From an uncultured Lentibacter sp. (GTDB lineage: Bacteria > Pseudomonadota > Alphaproteobacteria > Rhodobacterales > Rhodobacteraceae), in the NCBI RefSeq assembly GCF_937123735.1, contig NZ_CAKZKL010000028.1, positions 62,001 through 126,000 on the forward strand: 64,000 nucleotides of DNA, given 5' to 3'. The notes under the pieces are model-generated. The model made no database searches. It saw nothing but the letters and a program-made list of their open reading frames with translations, and was not told the origin of the DNA. Made by a program: the position numbers and the translations under genes. Shown here piece after piece: positions 24,354-32,525 of the stretch (its first letter is position 1; every line of letters starts with the position of its first letter).

Positions 24354-25025
24354 TCAGCGCCAGTCGATCACCTCAGAGAGCGGTGCGCGTGGGGTGCGGA
24401 AGCGATTGAGCGGCGCGGCGCTGTCGGCATGGCCAAAAGAGATGGCGCAGAGGATGAGGCGGTCTTGGGGCAAGTCAAACCAGTCGCGCAGAAAGGGGGC
24501 GTGGCCTGCGGGTGCGGCCTGAGGAATGCTGGCAAGGCCAAGGCTGCCGAGGGCGGCGCAGAAGGCGGTGACAAAGCCACCGCAATCCAAAGCGCCGTAA
24601 GCCCCCAATTCTGCGGGGGACGTGATGAGCGCCATATGTGGTGCGCCAAAAAAGCGAAAATTCTCAAGCATTTGTGCGGCCCGCGCAGGTTTGTCCTCGC
24701 GCGGGATGCCCGCGGCGTCATAGAGCTGCATACCGCAGTCAAAGCGGCGGGATTTGTAAACGCCCGAGTAGCTTGCCGGCCAGGGCAGGTCGGGCTGCAT
24801 TGCGTGGGTTTGGGCGTGGGTGTGGAGCGCTGCGCCGAGGCGGGCGGTCTCATCGGGGGAGGTGATCAAGAGCTGCCAGGGCTGGGCGTTGCACCAGGAG
24901 GGCGCGCGGGCGGCTGTGGCGACAGCCTGCTCGATGAGCACTGTCTCAACAGGCTTGGGAAGGTAGGCGCGGCAGGAGTGGCGCGCGGCGAAGATGGCAT
25001 CGAGGGTTGCATGATCGGCTGTCAT
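24354..25025 (-). CDS. Nitroreductase-family flavoprotein
   Basis: 223 residues. FAARHSCRAYLPKPV and APSWCNAQPWQLLITS are the FMN-binding N-terminal motifs; LGLASIPQAAPAGHAPFLRDWFDLP is the conserved C-terminal part, with LILCAISFGHAD. The family reduces nitro compounds, quinones or flavins with NAD(P)H. It overlaps the zinc-ribbon gene by one base (TGATG), so it is the last gene of the seven-gene XpaC/TelA operon. Confidence 0.9.
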   Translation of the reverse strand: MTADHATLDAIFAARHSCRAYLPKPVETVLIEQAVATAARAPSWCNAQPWQLLITSPDETARLGAALHTHAQTHAMQPDLPWPASYSGVYKSRRFDCGMQLYDAAGIPREDKPARAAQMLENFRFFGAPHMALITSPAELGAYGALDCGGFVTAFCAALGSLGLASIPQAAPAGHAPFLRDWFDLPQDRLILCAISFGHADSAAPLNRFRTPRAPLSEVIDWR

Positions 25026-26137
25026 CAGAAGGCTCCTTGCTCAAGCCCGTAGAGATAGCCGATTGCGCCCGCCACGATAAGCCCTGCCAGCACCGCGAGA
25101 GTGATTTTCCAGATGCAATAGGGCCGCTCGCCCTGCACGCGGCCTGTGCGCCCGTTGACCACAAAGCGGAAGCTGCGCCCCCGGTATTTATAGGCGGCCA
25201 GCCAGACGGGCAGCAGGATATGTTTGAAGGTGACATCTTTCACGTCGGTCTTGATTTCGTGGATCTGCTGACGGTCGCCGCCGATGTCAAACTTGACATC
25301 GCGTTCGATGATCCGGGCCATTTTCTCGCGCGCCTCTGTGTACCCTTCGGGCAGCAGGACGGCGTAGCCCTCGGCCCGAAAACCGGCGAGATACTCTGGG
25401 CGATAGGGCTCAAGGGCGGCCAGATCCCATGGCTCCAGCGCATCGGTGAAGCGCTTGGGCAAAGAGCGCGAGGCGAGCACCAGCACATCATCAAAAAAGC
25501 GTGCAACGCGGCCCCGCACGGGCGACCAGCGGATTTTGGCGACTTGCTGGCGCTGGCGCTTGCCATCGCGCATGACCGTGATGGTCTCGTAGTAGACCGT
25601 GCCCCGCGCGCCCGTGTAGCGCGAGGCGGTGTCGGCATCAAATGTCCAATAGGGCACATAGATACCGGACATGGCACGGCCCTTGCGGGCATAGGCCTGC
25701 AAGCCTTTGGGGGCGAACCAGAGGCTGGCGAGCCAGTCTGTCATGGCGGCGCGGGCGGCGCGTTCATCCAGCGCGAAAGGCAGCACACCGCGCGGCTTGA
25801 TGTGGCGGTGCACCCCCGTATCTGTCACCACGGGTGTGGCGCAGAAGGGGCATTCGGCGGCGTGCAGGGTGGCGTCAAACGCGACCTCGGCCGCGCAGTT
25901 GGGACATTTGCAAACGCGGGTTTCCTCGATGTCCTGTGCGGGCAGGGCGGCGTGCAGCGCGGCCTCAAAATCAAGCTCGCGGATGGCCGCGCCGCGGGTG
26001 AGGCCGATGGCCTCTGTGTTGCCGCAGTGATCGCAGATGAGGCGGTCATGGCCTGCATCAAAGCGGTGGTCAGCCCCGCAAGCGGCGCAGGGGAAGCGGT
26101 GTTCGGCTGTGACGCTTTTTGGCTCTGGGTGCGACAA
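25025..26137 (-). CDS. Zinc-ribbon protein with C-terminal membrane helix
   Basis: 370 residues. Two zinc ribbons at the N-terminus: FPCAACGADHRF...ICDHCGN and CKCPNCAAEV...CPFCATPV. A globular domain follows with IYVPYWTFDADTASRYTGARG, then a basic region and one C-terminal transmembrane helix (ITLAVLAGLIVAGAIGYLYG). Such proteins are sometimes named primosomal protein N'-like helicase, but no helicase motif is present, so I do not use that name. The context suggests a membrane-associated adaptor working with the adjacent SPFH protein. Confidence 0.8.
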   Translation of the reverse strand: MSHPEPKSVTAEHRFPCAACGADHRFDAGHDRLICDHCGNTEAIGLTRGAAIRELDFEAALHAALPAQDIEETRVCKCPNCAAEVAFDATLHAAECPFCATPVVTDTGVHRHIKPRGVLPFALDERAARAAMTDWLASLWFAPKGLQAYARKGRAMSGIYVPYWTFDADTASRYTGARGTVYYETITVMRDGKRQRQQVAKIRWSPVRGRVARFFDDVLVLASRSLPKRFTDALEPWDLAALEPYRPEYLAGFRAEGYAVLLPEGYTEAREKMARIIERDVKFDIGGDRQQIHEIKTDVKDVTFKHILLPVWLAAYKYRGRSFRFVVNGRTGRVQGERPYCIWKITLAVLAGLIVAGAIGYLYGLEQGAF

Positions 26138-26147
26138 GAGATTCTAG

Positions 26148-26183
26148 GCCTTCGGCGAGGATATTTGGGGCAATAAGAAAGGG
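26148..26183 (+). repeat. Structured intergenic repeat, core-tail copy in opposite orientation
   Basis: GCCTTCGGCGAGGATATTTG is followed by GGGCAATAAGAAAGGG. It fills nearly the whole 47-bp gap between the SPFH gene and the zinc-ribbon gene, but points against their transcription. It is the only clear copy not on the strand of the gene it follows. Its head, GCCTTCGGCGAGGATATTT, matches that of the copy at 45937. Confidence 0.8.
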
Positions 26184-26184
26184 C

Positions 26185-27279
26185 TTACGCGGGGGGCGGG
26201 GGCGGTGGCAGGATTGTGAAGAGGGTGGCCAGCGCTGAGAGCTCGGATGCTTTTTTCCAGCCGTCCTGCCCCGCTGTCCAGACCAATGTGTCGCGCGCGA
26301 GCGCGCCCTCGGCAGCCATGCGTCCCAGAGAGGCGCGCGAGAAGGGGCCTTTTGTCTCGCCCTTCTCGGCGATGTGCCAGACCGGCTCGGCAGGCGCTGG
26401 GGGCGGCGCGAGGTTGGTTTGGGCGGCTTGCCCCCAAGGCCCTTGCGCGGCTTCGCGGGCGATTTGCATCCCCAGCCCGGCGCCAACTCCGGCCTGAAGC
26501 GCCCCTGCGCCAGCCTGTGCCGTGAGGCTCTCGGCGGCCTGAAAGCGCATGTAGGAGGAGAGATCTCCGATCATGCCCATGGCGCTGCGCTTGTCCAGGA
26601 CCGCTTCGACGGCCTCCGGCAGGGAGATGTTTTCGATGTAAAGTTCTGGAATGCTCAGGCCATAGGTGGCGAGATGCGGGCTGATTTCGCGGGCGACAAG
26701 CTGGCCCAGCTCGCGGCTGTTGGCGGCCATATCAAGTGCGGGAATATCTGCCAGCGCGAGCCTGCGGGAGACCTCTTGCACGATGATATTGCGGATCTGG
26801 TAGCTGATTTCATCCATGGTGAATTCGCCATCTGTGCCGACGATTTCTGTCAGAAAGCGCGCCGGATCGCTGACCTTGATGGTGTAGGTTCCAAAGGCGC
26901 GCAACCGCAGCGGGCCAAACTCGGGGTCGCGGACCATGATCGGATTCTTGGTGCCCCATTTGAGGTTGGAAAACCGGGTGGTGTTGACGAAGTAGATTTC
27001 GGATTTGAACGGGCTTTCAAAGCCGTGGTCCCAATGGTTGAGGGTGCTCAGCAGCGGCATGTTGTTGGTCTCAAGCAGGTAGAGACCGGGGGTGAAGACA
27101 TCGGCCAGCTGGCCTTCATGGACGAAGACCGCCGCCTGGCCTTCGCGCACGGTGAGTTTGGCGCCGTATTTGATTTCATGGCCCTCGCGCTCAAAGCGCC
27201 AGACCATGGTGTCGCGGCTGTCATCGACCCAATGGATGACGTCGATGAACTCGCCTGTCAAAAAATCAAAAATGCCCAT
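26185..27279 (-). CDS. SPFH-domain protein with C-terminal GYF_2 domain
   Basis: 364 residues. The SPFH/band-7 region runs from about 25 to 230: KYGAKLTVREGQAAVFVHEGQ, TTRFSNLKWGTKNPIMV and LRAFGTYTIKVSDPARFL. It resembles the YdjI/virion-core-like SPFH group. Ala/Gly-rich residues follow, then a GYF_2 domain at about 305-350 (VWHIAEKGETKGPFSRASLGRM... LVWTAGQDGWKKA), a peptide-binding fold. The C-terminus ends in PPPPPPA. No N-terminal membrane helix is evident. It is probably a scaffold at the membrane; the GYF domain may recruit a proline-rich partner. Confidence 0.88.
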   Translation of the reverse strand: MGIFDFLTGEFIDVIHWVDDSRDTMVWRFEREGHEIKYGAKLTVREGQAAVFVHEGQLADVFTPGLYLLETNNMPLLSTLNHWDHGFESPFKSEIYFVNTTRFSNLKWGTKNPIMVRDPEFGPLRLRAFGTYTIKVSDPARFLTEIVGTDGEFTMDEISYQIRNIIVQEVSRRLALADIPALDMAANSRELGQLVAREISPHLATYGLSIPELYIENISLPEAVEAVLDKRSAMGMIGDLSSYMRFQAAESLTAQAGAGALQAGVGAGLGMQIAREAAQGPWGQAAQTNLAPPPAPAEPVWHIAEKGETKGPFSRASLGRMAAEGALARDTLVWTAGQDGWKKASELSALATLFTILPPPPPPA

Positions 27280-27321
27280 GTCCGGCTTCCTTTACTGATA
27301 CGTTTGCACTGGATGATCTTG

Positions 27322-28341
27322 TTAAGAGCCGATCTCCCCGGCCAGCTCCTGCGCGATTTGGCGGATGATGGGCTGGGCGGCCTCAAGGCTCATGCCGCTT
27401 TTGAGGCGCGGGTCATAGAGCATTTTGAGCAGCAGCTCGTCATGGCTTGTGAGCGTGGCAAACTCCTCGTCATCATTGAAGATGGAGGGGCGCGCAAAGG
27501 GGCTGTCGTTGGAGAGGCCAAGCCCTTGGGCGAGCTCTTCGTGAATGCACGAGAGGCGCATGAGATCAGGGTGTTCGGCGCGGATGAGCGCGATGGCGCG
27601 TTCGCGGCCCCACGCCGCTGACGGGGTGTTTGTGTGCACGAGGCAGTAGATGTCGCGCGGCAGCTGGGTGAGCCGGTCGAGCCGTGAAGCGGGAAAATCG
27701 GGCCAGACCTTGCGGACGGTTTCGCGCAGGGCGTCATTGTCATCGGCACCCATAAAGAGCACATGGAAATTGGGGTTCGCAGCGTCGGTTGTGATCGGCT
27801 GTGCGGTGATGCGGGCAAGCCTGCTGGCATAGCTGCGCAGGGTTTCGCTATCTTGGCTGCGCTGCGCGGCGCTGACGGAGGGGCCAAAATAGCCCGCGAT
27901 GCGCACCGGGCCACGCCAGGGATGAAACCGGCTGACCTCGGCACGGCTCTGGCTGAGCTCGCCGCCGGAATGCTCGTCATAAAAGGCAATCGCTGTGAAG
28001 TTGCGGGCCAGATCGAGGCTGCGAAACCCTGTGTCAGGCCCCCCGCCGTCACGGCGCAGCAGGCCCTGTGCCAGCAAGTGCCTTTGCAGGCGTTGGTAAT
28101 AGCCGGCCAGTGCGCGCGCGCGCGGGGAGGGGGCAGGCGGCGCGCCGATCAGATCTGCGGCCTCTTGCCCGGATGGCGGCGGACCCATACCGCAGCCCCC
28201 CAGCAGCCCCAGCCCCAACAGGCCCGCCAGAAGCGGCCCAACGAGCGCAGGCCCGCCACGCCGCCGGGCTGGCAGACCAGCCGGCATGTCTGCTGGCAGA
28301 TCAGCCGGTTGAGCAGTGGCAAGGGCGCGGGCGCAGGGCAT
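27322..28341 (-). CDS. DUF2927 lipoprotein
   Basis: 339 residues. The N-terminus is long before a lipobox, LLGLGLLGGCG, so it is probably exported and lipidated. The DUF2927 domain contains WRGPVRIAGYFGPSV, FHVLFMGADDNDALRE and the hallmark CIHEELAQGLGLSNDSP, followed by RPSIFNDDEEFATLTSHDELLLKMLYDPRL. HEELAQ looks like a degenerate metallopeptidase helix, but no enzyme activity is established. It starts 3 bp past the telA stop. An internal start nearer the lipobox would shorten the pro-region; the sequence does not decide. Confidence 0.85.
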   Translation of the reverse strand: MPCARALATAQPADLPADMPAGLPARRRGGPALVGPLLAGLLGLGLLGGCGMGPPPSGQEAADLIGAPPAPSPRARALAGYYQRLQRHLLAQGLLRRDGGGPDTGFRSLDLARNFTAIAFYDEHSGGELSQSRAEVSRFHPWRGPVRIAGYFGPSVSAAQRSQDSETLRSYASRLARITAQPITTDAANPNFHVLFMGADDNDALRETVRKVWPDFPASRLDRLTQLPRDIYCLVHTNTPSAAWGRERAIALIRAEHPDLMRLSCIHEELAQGLGLSNDSPFARPSIFNDDEEFATLTSHDELLLKMLYDPRLKSGMSLEAAQPIIRQIAQELAGEIGS

Positions 28342-28344
28342 TGG

Positions 28345-29544
28345 CTAAGCCGCCGGAACCGAGGTGGCGGCGGTATCGCCCGTGCCGGTTTTGCGCGCCC
28401 GTGCCGCAGCGAGGGTGTTGCGCAGCTCCACTTCCATTTTCTGCAACTCGGCTTCGGCGCTGGCGCGTTTGGCCTTGCCAGCATCGGCGATTTGCAAGCT
28501 TTCCTCGATGGTGCCTATGAGGTCGGCGTTGGCTTGTTTCACGGCTTCGATGTCAAACACGCCGCGCTCCATTTCCTGGCGGATCATCCGGTTGCTGTCG
28601 CGCAGGTTCTGGGCGTTGGCTGTCAGGAGCTCGTTGGTGAGATCATTGGCATCGCGCACGGCGGCGGCGGCCTCGGCGGAGCGCTGGATTGTCACGGCCT
28701 GCGCAAGCTGGGTTTCCCAGAGCGGCACAGTGTTGACCAATGTGGAGTTGATCTTGGTGACGAGGGATTTGTCGTTTTCCTGCACAAGCCGGATGGAGGG
28801 AAGCGACTGCATGGTGACCTGGCGGGTAAGCTTCAGATCATGCACGCGGCGCTCCAGATCATCGCGCGCGGCGCGCAGATCGCGCAGCTCCTGGGCGCGC
28901 ATGACCTTGTCTTTCTCGGCGGCTTTCTCGACCTTGGCTTCCAGTGCGGGGATGTCTTTGCTGTCAAGCTGGCGGAGTTTCTCTTCGCCAGCAGCGATAT
29001 AGAGCGCCAGCTCATCGTAGAAGGCGAGAGTTTTTTCATAGAGCAGATCGAGCGATTTGATGTCTTTCAAAAGCGTGTGCTCATGCTCCAGAAGGCTTTC
29101 TGTGATGCGGTCGATCTGATGTTGCACCGCTTCGAACTTGGCGGTGAACTTGGCGAAGGGTGCGGCGCGGCCCAGCAGCTTTTCCCACCAGCTGCGCTCG
29201 CGGCGCACGTCCAGCTCGCTCACGGAAAAGCCGCGAATGGTGGTGACAATGCCGCGCAGGCTGTCGCCGGCGGGGCCGACATCCTTGTTGCGCACGCCTT
29301 GTAACATGGATTGGCTGATCACTTGCAGCTCGGCCTGTGCCGCAGAGCCGAAGCTGACAATCGACTGGGTGTCGCGCATGTCAAGCTCCGCAAGGCGCTG
29401 CTTGATCTCCTTGCTGAGGGCACCCTTGGCGTCGCTCATGGGCACCACGGCCTCGGCGGCGGCAGGTTCGGCAAGCACAACGGCACTCACCTCTTGCACG
29501 AGGGCGGCGGCAGCGGCGGCTTTTTGCTGGGTTTCTCTGGCCAT
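28345..29544 (-). CDS. telA: TelA-family toxic-anion/stress protein
   Basis: About 399 residues from the ATG at 29544 (MARETQQKAAAAAALVQEV); a GTG at 29556 would add four residues. TelA features: RSWWEKLLGRAAPFAKFTAKFEAVQHQID, then long coiled-coil helices and LTRQVTMQSLPSIRLVQENDKSLVTKINSTLVNTVPLWE. TelA occurs with XpaC and Ter-type modules linked to tellurite and membrane stress. It is cytoplasmic or peripheral. It follows xpaC by 23 bp. Confidence 0.93.
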   Translation of the reverse strand: MARETQQKAAAAAALVQEVSAVVLAEPAAAEAVVPMSDAKGALSKEIKQRLAELDMRDTQSIVSFGSAAQAELQVISQSMLQGVRNKDVGPAGDSLRGIVTTIRGFSVSELDVRRERSWWEKLLGRAAPFAKFTAKFEAVQHQIDRITESLLEHEHTLLKDIKSLDLLYEKTLAFYDELALYIAAGEEKLRQLDSKDIPALEAKVEKAAEKDKVMRAQELRDLRAARDDLERRVHDLKLTRQVTMQSLPSIRLVQENDKSLVTKINSTLVNTVPLWETQLAQAVTIQRSAEAAAAVRDANDLTNELLTANAQNLRDSNRMIRQEMERGVFDIEAVKQANADLIGTIEESLQIADAGKAKRASAEAELQKMEVELRNTLAAARARKTGTGDTAATSVPAA

Positions 29545-29567
29545 GTGGGGTCTCACTTTCTGTAAAA

Positions 29568-30461
29568 TCAGGACTTGTCTAAACGGATACCTTCGCGGGC
29601 GAGGCGCTCGCGCAGCACTTCGATCTCGATGTTCAGGTCGCTGCGATCATCCAGCAAAAGCTGCTGGTTCTTGGCAGAGAAACTGTCTTGAAGATCACTC
29701 AACAGGGCCAGAAAGCTGGCCTTTGCGGCGCTGCTGCGGCTGCGGCTGTAGAGCTGGGCGAAGGCCTCTGTGGCGTCGCGTGCGCCTTTGAGGTAGATGC
29801 CCATATATTTGCGCGCAGCGGTGAGATCGCGCGGATCGTCCTGCACGCTGCCCAGAAGTGCGCGCACTTGGGTTTCAAAGCGGGCCACCCGCGAGCTGAC
29901 CTCGCGGTCGGCGGTTCGGTTGGCGGCTGTGGTGATGGCGGCAAGATGCGCCTCGGCCTGTGTCACCACCCGCGCTACGCGGTCATTCTGGAAGGTGTCA
30001 AGGCCCTCCATACCCTTGTTTACAAGCGGATCAGGGCCAAAGGCGGCGAAATGCAGCCCCAAGCCCAACCCTCCGAAGAGCGCGGCCTCGAGCAGGCCAA
30101 AGCCTGCGAGGCCGGCCAGGGCCAGGCCGGCCCCGGTGAGAAGGGAGCCGAGAATTTTGCGCGGCAGGGCCGGGCGGCGCGCCACTTTGCGTGCCTCATA
30201 GGCCTCCTGAGCGGTTTCGCCTGCGCGGGTCAACCAGGCTGCGAGCAACAGCAGGGCGAGCGCGCCAAGCCAGAGGGCCATATCTGTGGGCGGCGCTGTG
30301 AAGGCCCGCCAGACCATGGGCAGAGGCGCAAGAAAGAGGACGTTGACACGCCCGCCTGCGCGCGCGCGCCGCGCGCCGGCATAGCTCTGGCCGCTGACAG
30401 CGCTGCTGTTTGCGGAGCTGCTGTTTGTGGGGCTGTGTTTTCCGCCGTAGCGCTGTGACAT
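29568..30461 (-). CDS. xpaC: XpaC-like membrane protein (5-bromo-4-chloroindolyl phosphate hydrolysis family)
   Basis: 297 residues. Three hydrophobic stretches near the N-terminus (ALWLGALALLLLAAWL; ILGSLLTGAGLALAGLAGFGLLEAALFGG) are followed by a helical cytoplasmic domain: VARVVTQAEAHLAAI, RVARFETQVRALLGS and ARKYMGIYLKGARDA, the XpaC core. XpaC genes regularly precede telA. The start ATG overlaps the stop of the 27-residue peptide gene (TGATG). Despite the family name, phosphatase activity is unproven. Confidence 0.9.
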   Translation of the reverse strand: MSQRYGGKHSPTNSSSANSSAVSGQSYAGARRARAGGRVNVLFLAPLPMVWRAFTAPPTDMALWLGALALLLLAAWLTRAGETAQEAYEARKVARRPALPRKILGSLLTGAGLALAGLAGFGLLEAALFGGLGLGLHFAAFGPDPLVNKGMEGLDTFQNDRVARVVTQAEAHLAAITTAANRTADREVSSRVARFETQVRALLGSVQDDPRDLTAARKYMGIYLKGARDATEAFAQLYSRSRSSAAKASFLALLSDLQDSFSAKNQQLLLDDRSDLNIEIEVLRERLAREGIRLDKS

Positions 30462-30544
30462 CAGCCAGCTCCGAAGACAGCGGCATAAAGCATCAGCAAC
30501 ACCAGCAGCGCAAAGGCCAGTTTTTGCAAGCCGGTTTCGGTCAT
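30461..30544 (-). CDS. 27-residue single-pass membrane peptide
   Basis: Not in the ORF track. Reading MTETGLQKLAFALLVLLMLY then AAVFGAG: three polar residues, two charged residues, then one hydrophobic helix of about 18 residues. GGGGGGATAA directly precedes the ATG at 30544, and its TGA overlaps the xpaC ATG (TGATG), so translation coupling is likely. The start, ribosome site and overlap all argue that it is expressed. Probably a small regulator or subunit of the XpaC/TelA system; no known family recognised. Confidence 0.7.
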   Translation of the reverse strand: MTETGLQKLAFALLVLLMLYAAVFGAG

Positions 30545-30669
30545 TTATCCCCCCGTTGGACAGACAAGCTCTCTTGATGTCTTTAATCTAGGGGAGCCAG
30601 GCCCGCCGCGCTAGGGGGAAACATGCCCGCCGCGGCTCAGGGCCGTATTTTGCAGCCAAAGCGCGCGGG

Positions 30670-31476
30670 TTAGCGGGTGCGCCGGCGCTGTGGCTTTCGC
30701 GCGGGTTTGGGGTTGCTGTCTTCGCCTGCGGGTGTCTCCAGCCCGAGCTGGTCGCGGATCACCTTGGCGCGCAGCTCCTGCACCTCGCCCTGTTTGAGAT
30801 CTCCCAGCTGGAAGGGGCCATAAGACACCCGGATGAGCCGGTTGACGGAAAACCCGATGGCTTCCATGGCGCGGCGGATCTCGCGGTTTTTGCCTTCGCG
30901 CAAGCCAAGCGTGGCCCAGGCATTGGCTCCTTGCTGGCGATCAAGCGTGACCTGCATGGGCTGGAAGGCCTCGCCCTCGACCACAAGGCCCTGGCGCAGG
31001 GGCTCGAAGCTTTCTTCGCTGGGGCGGCCGTTGATGCGCACGCGGTAGCGGCGCAACCAGCCAGTGGAGGGCAGTTCGAGCTGGCGTTTCACGCCGCCGT
31101 CATTGGTGAGCAGAAGAAGGCCCTCTGAGTTGATGTCCAGACGCCCCACTGTCATCACACGGGGCAGGCCCTCGGGGAGTTTGTCAAAGACTGTTGCGCG
31201 GCCTTGCTCGTCGCTGTGGCTGGTCACAAGACCGGCGGGCTTGTGATAGAGCCACATGCGGGCGGGCTCGGGGGCCTTGAGGGGCTTGCCGTTGACCACG
31301 ACCTTATCGGCGCTGGTGATGTTGAGCGCCGGGCTTGTGATTGTCTTGCCGTTCACGGCGACGCGGCCTGCGGCGATGAGACGCTCGGCCTCGCGGCGCG
31401 AGGCGAGGCCGGCGCGGGAGATGACTTTGGCGATGCGCTCGCCTGCGGGGCTATCGGGTTTGGGTGTGTTGCTCAT
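30670..31476 (-). CDS. rluB: 23S rRNA pseudouridine synthase, RluB/RsuA family
   Basis: 268 residues. An S4 domain at the N-terminus (ERIAKVISRAGLASRREAERLI) is followed by the RsuA/RluB/E/F catalytic domain with the catalytic aspartate in VGRLDINSEGLLLLTNDG. The C-terminal tail is Lys/Arg/Pro-rich (PARKPQRRRTR). RluB makes pseudouridine 2605 of 23S rRNA. It is divergent from tadA and lies 125 bp upstream of the 27-residue peptide gene on the same strand. Confidence 0.92.
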   Translation of the reverse strand: MSNTPKPDSPAGERIAKVISRAGLASRREAERLIAAGRVAVNGKTITSPALNITSADKVVVNGKPLKAPEPARMWLYHKPAGLVTSHSDEQGRATVFDKLPEGLPRVMTVGRLDINSEGLLLLTNDGGVKRQLELPSTGWLRRYRVRINGRPSEESFEPLRQGLVVEGEAFQPMQVTLDRQQGANAWATLGLREGKNREIRRAMEAIGFSVNRLIRVSYGPFQLGDLKQGEVQELRAKVIRDQLGLETPAGEDSNPKPARKPQRRRTR

Positions 31477-31538
31477 AGGCGCGGCTTAGAGCATTCATGG
31501 CTCTTGCGAAAGAGGGCATCTTGGGGGCATGTGGGCAC

Positions 31539-31985
31539 ATGGGATTTGACACGCATATGGCGCGGGCCTTGCAACAGGCCGCGCAGGCCGGCGCGCGCGG
31601 CGAGGTGCCGGTGGGCGCGGCTTTGGTCGTGGCGGGGGAGGTGATAGCCCAGGCGGGCAACCGCTGCCGGGAGTTGAAGGACCCGACCGCCCATGCCGAG
31701 ATGCTTGTCATCCGTGAGGCCTGTGCCGCCTTGGGGGTTGAACGCCTTGAAAACGCTTCGCTTTATGTCACTCTGGAGCCTTGCCCCATGTGTGCTGCGG
31801 CCATTTCCCACGCCCGGGTGGCGCGGCTTTACTACGGGGCCTGTGACCCCAAGAGCGGTGGGGTTGCCCAGGGCGCGCGGGTGTTTGAGCATCCGCAGTG
31901 TCATCATGTGCCCGAGATTTATGATGGGATTGGCGCGGGGGCGGCGGCTCGTTTGCTGGCGGAATTTTTCAAGGACCGCCGCTGA
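31539..31985 (+). CDS. tadA: tRNA-specific adenosine deaminase
   Basis: 148 residues from the ATG at 31539 (MGFDTHMARALQQAAQAGA), preferred over 31497 because family proteins begin just before this helix. The zinc and catalytic motifs are TAHAEML (His-Ala-Glu) and PCPMCAAAISHARV. It converts the wobble adenosine of tRNA-Arg(ACG) to inosine and is usually essential. Divergent from rluB; a repeat copy begins 7 bp after its stop. Confidence 0.95.
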   Translation: MGFDTHMARALQQAAQAGARGEVPVGAALVVAGEVIAQAGNRCRELKDPTAHAEMLVIREACAALGVERLENASLYVTLEPCPMCAAAISHARVARLYYGACDPKSGGVAQGARVFEHPQCHHVPEIYDGIGAGAAARLLAEFFKDRR

Positions 31986-31991
31986 GAGGGA

Positions 31992-32070
31992 TCGAATTTT
32001 GCGCGGCAAAATCCGACCGGCTGGGGGCGCTGCCCCCAGACCCCCGAGGTATTTGACACCAGAAGAAGGG
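31992..32070 (+). repeat. Structured intergenic repeat, full three-module copy
   Basis: Module 1: TCGAATTTTGCGCGGCAAAA then TCCGACCGG, an ATTTTGC/GCAAAAT hairpin. Module 2: CTGGGGGCGCTGCCCCCAG. Module 3: ACCCCCGAGGTATTTGACAC then CAGAAGAAGGG. The core here is GAGGTATTT rather than GGGATATTT. It begins 7 bp after the tadA stop and lies before gatC, all on the plus strand. Confidence 0.85.
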
Positions 32071-32237
32071 CCGGGGCGCGGCTGTGTGGCCAGCTGTGTG
32101 GCGGGCTGTATGGATGGCTGTATGGACAGCCGGGGGCAGGGCTTGCAGCGCAGATTGCAGCAATTGGGTGCGAAGCAGGTTGAAGCGCGCCGCAAGGGGG
32201 GGTAAAGGCAAGGCGTTCAGAAATTGGAGTGACTGCC

Positions 32238-32525
32238 ATGTCGATTGACAAGGACACAGCGGCCAAAGTGGCCAAGCTGGCGCGGATCAGGGTTGAAGCG
32301 GGAGAGCTGCCGGCTTTGGCGGCGGAGTTCAATGCTGTGCTCGGGTTTATCGAGCAGCTTTCCGAAGTAGATGTTGAGGGTGTGGAGCCGATGGTGTCTG
32401 TCACGCCGATGCGCCTGAAGCGGCGGGTTGACGCGGTGACGGATGGGGGCCAGCAGGCGGCTGTGCTGGCGAATGCGCCGGATGCGCGCGAGGGCTTTTT
32501 TGCAGTTCCGAAGGTGGTGGAATAA
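32238..32525 (+). CDS. gatC: Asp/Glu-tRNA(Asn/Gln) amidotransferase subunit C
   Basis: 95 residues from the ATG at 32238 ([17 protein letters not shown]), preceded by GGAGTGA. It has the GatC helical opening and the [14 protein letters not shown] segment, which wraps the GatA-GatB interface. GatCAB amidates misacylated Glu-tRNA(Gln) and Asp-tRNA(Asn). Its stop overlaps the gatA start by one base (TAATG). gatB is not in this window. Confidence 0.95.
   Translation: MSIDKDTAAKVAKLARIRVEAGELPALAAEFNAVLGFIEQLSEVDVEGVEPMVSVTPMRLKRRVDAVTDGGQQAAVLANAPDAREGFFAVPKVVE

Noticed and set aside
25025-26137. Naming the zinc-ribbon protein a primosomal protein N'/superfamily II helicase
   Set aside because: Only the cysteine ribbons recall PriA; there is no Walker A or DEAD-type motif and there is a C-terminal membrane helix.
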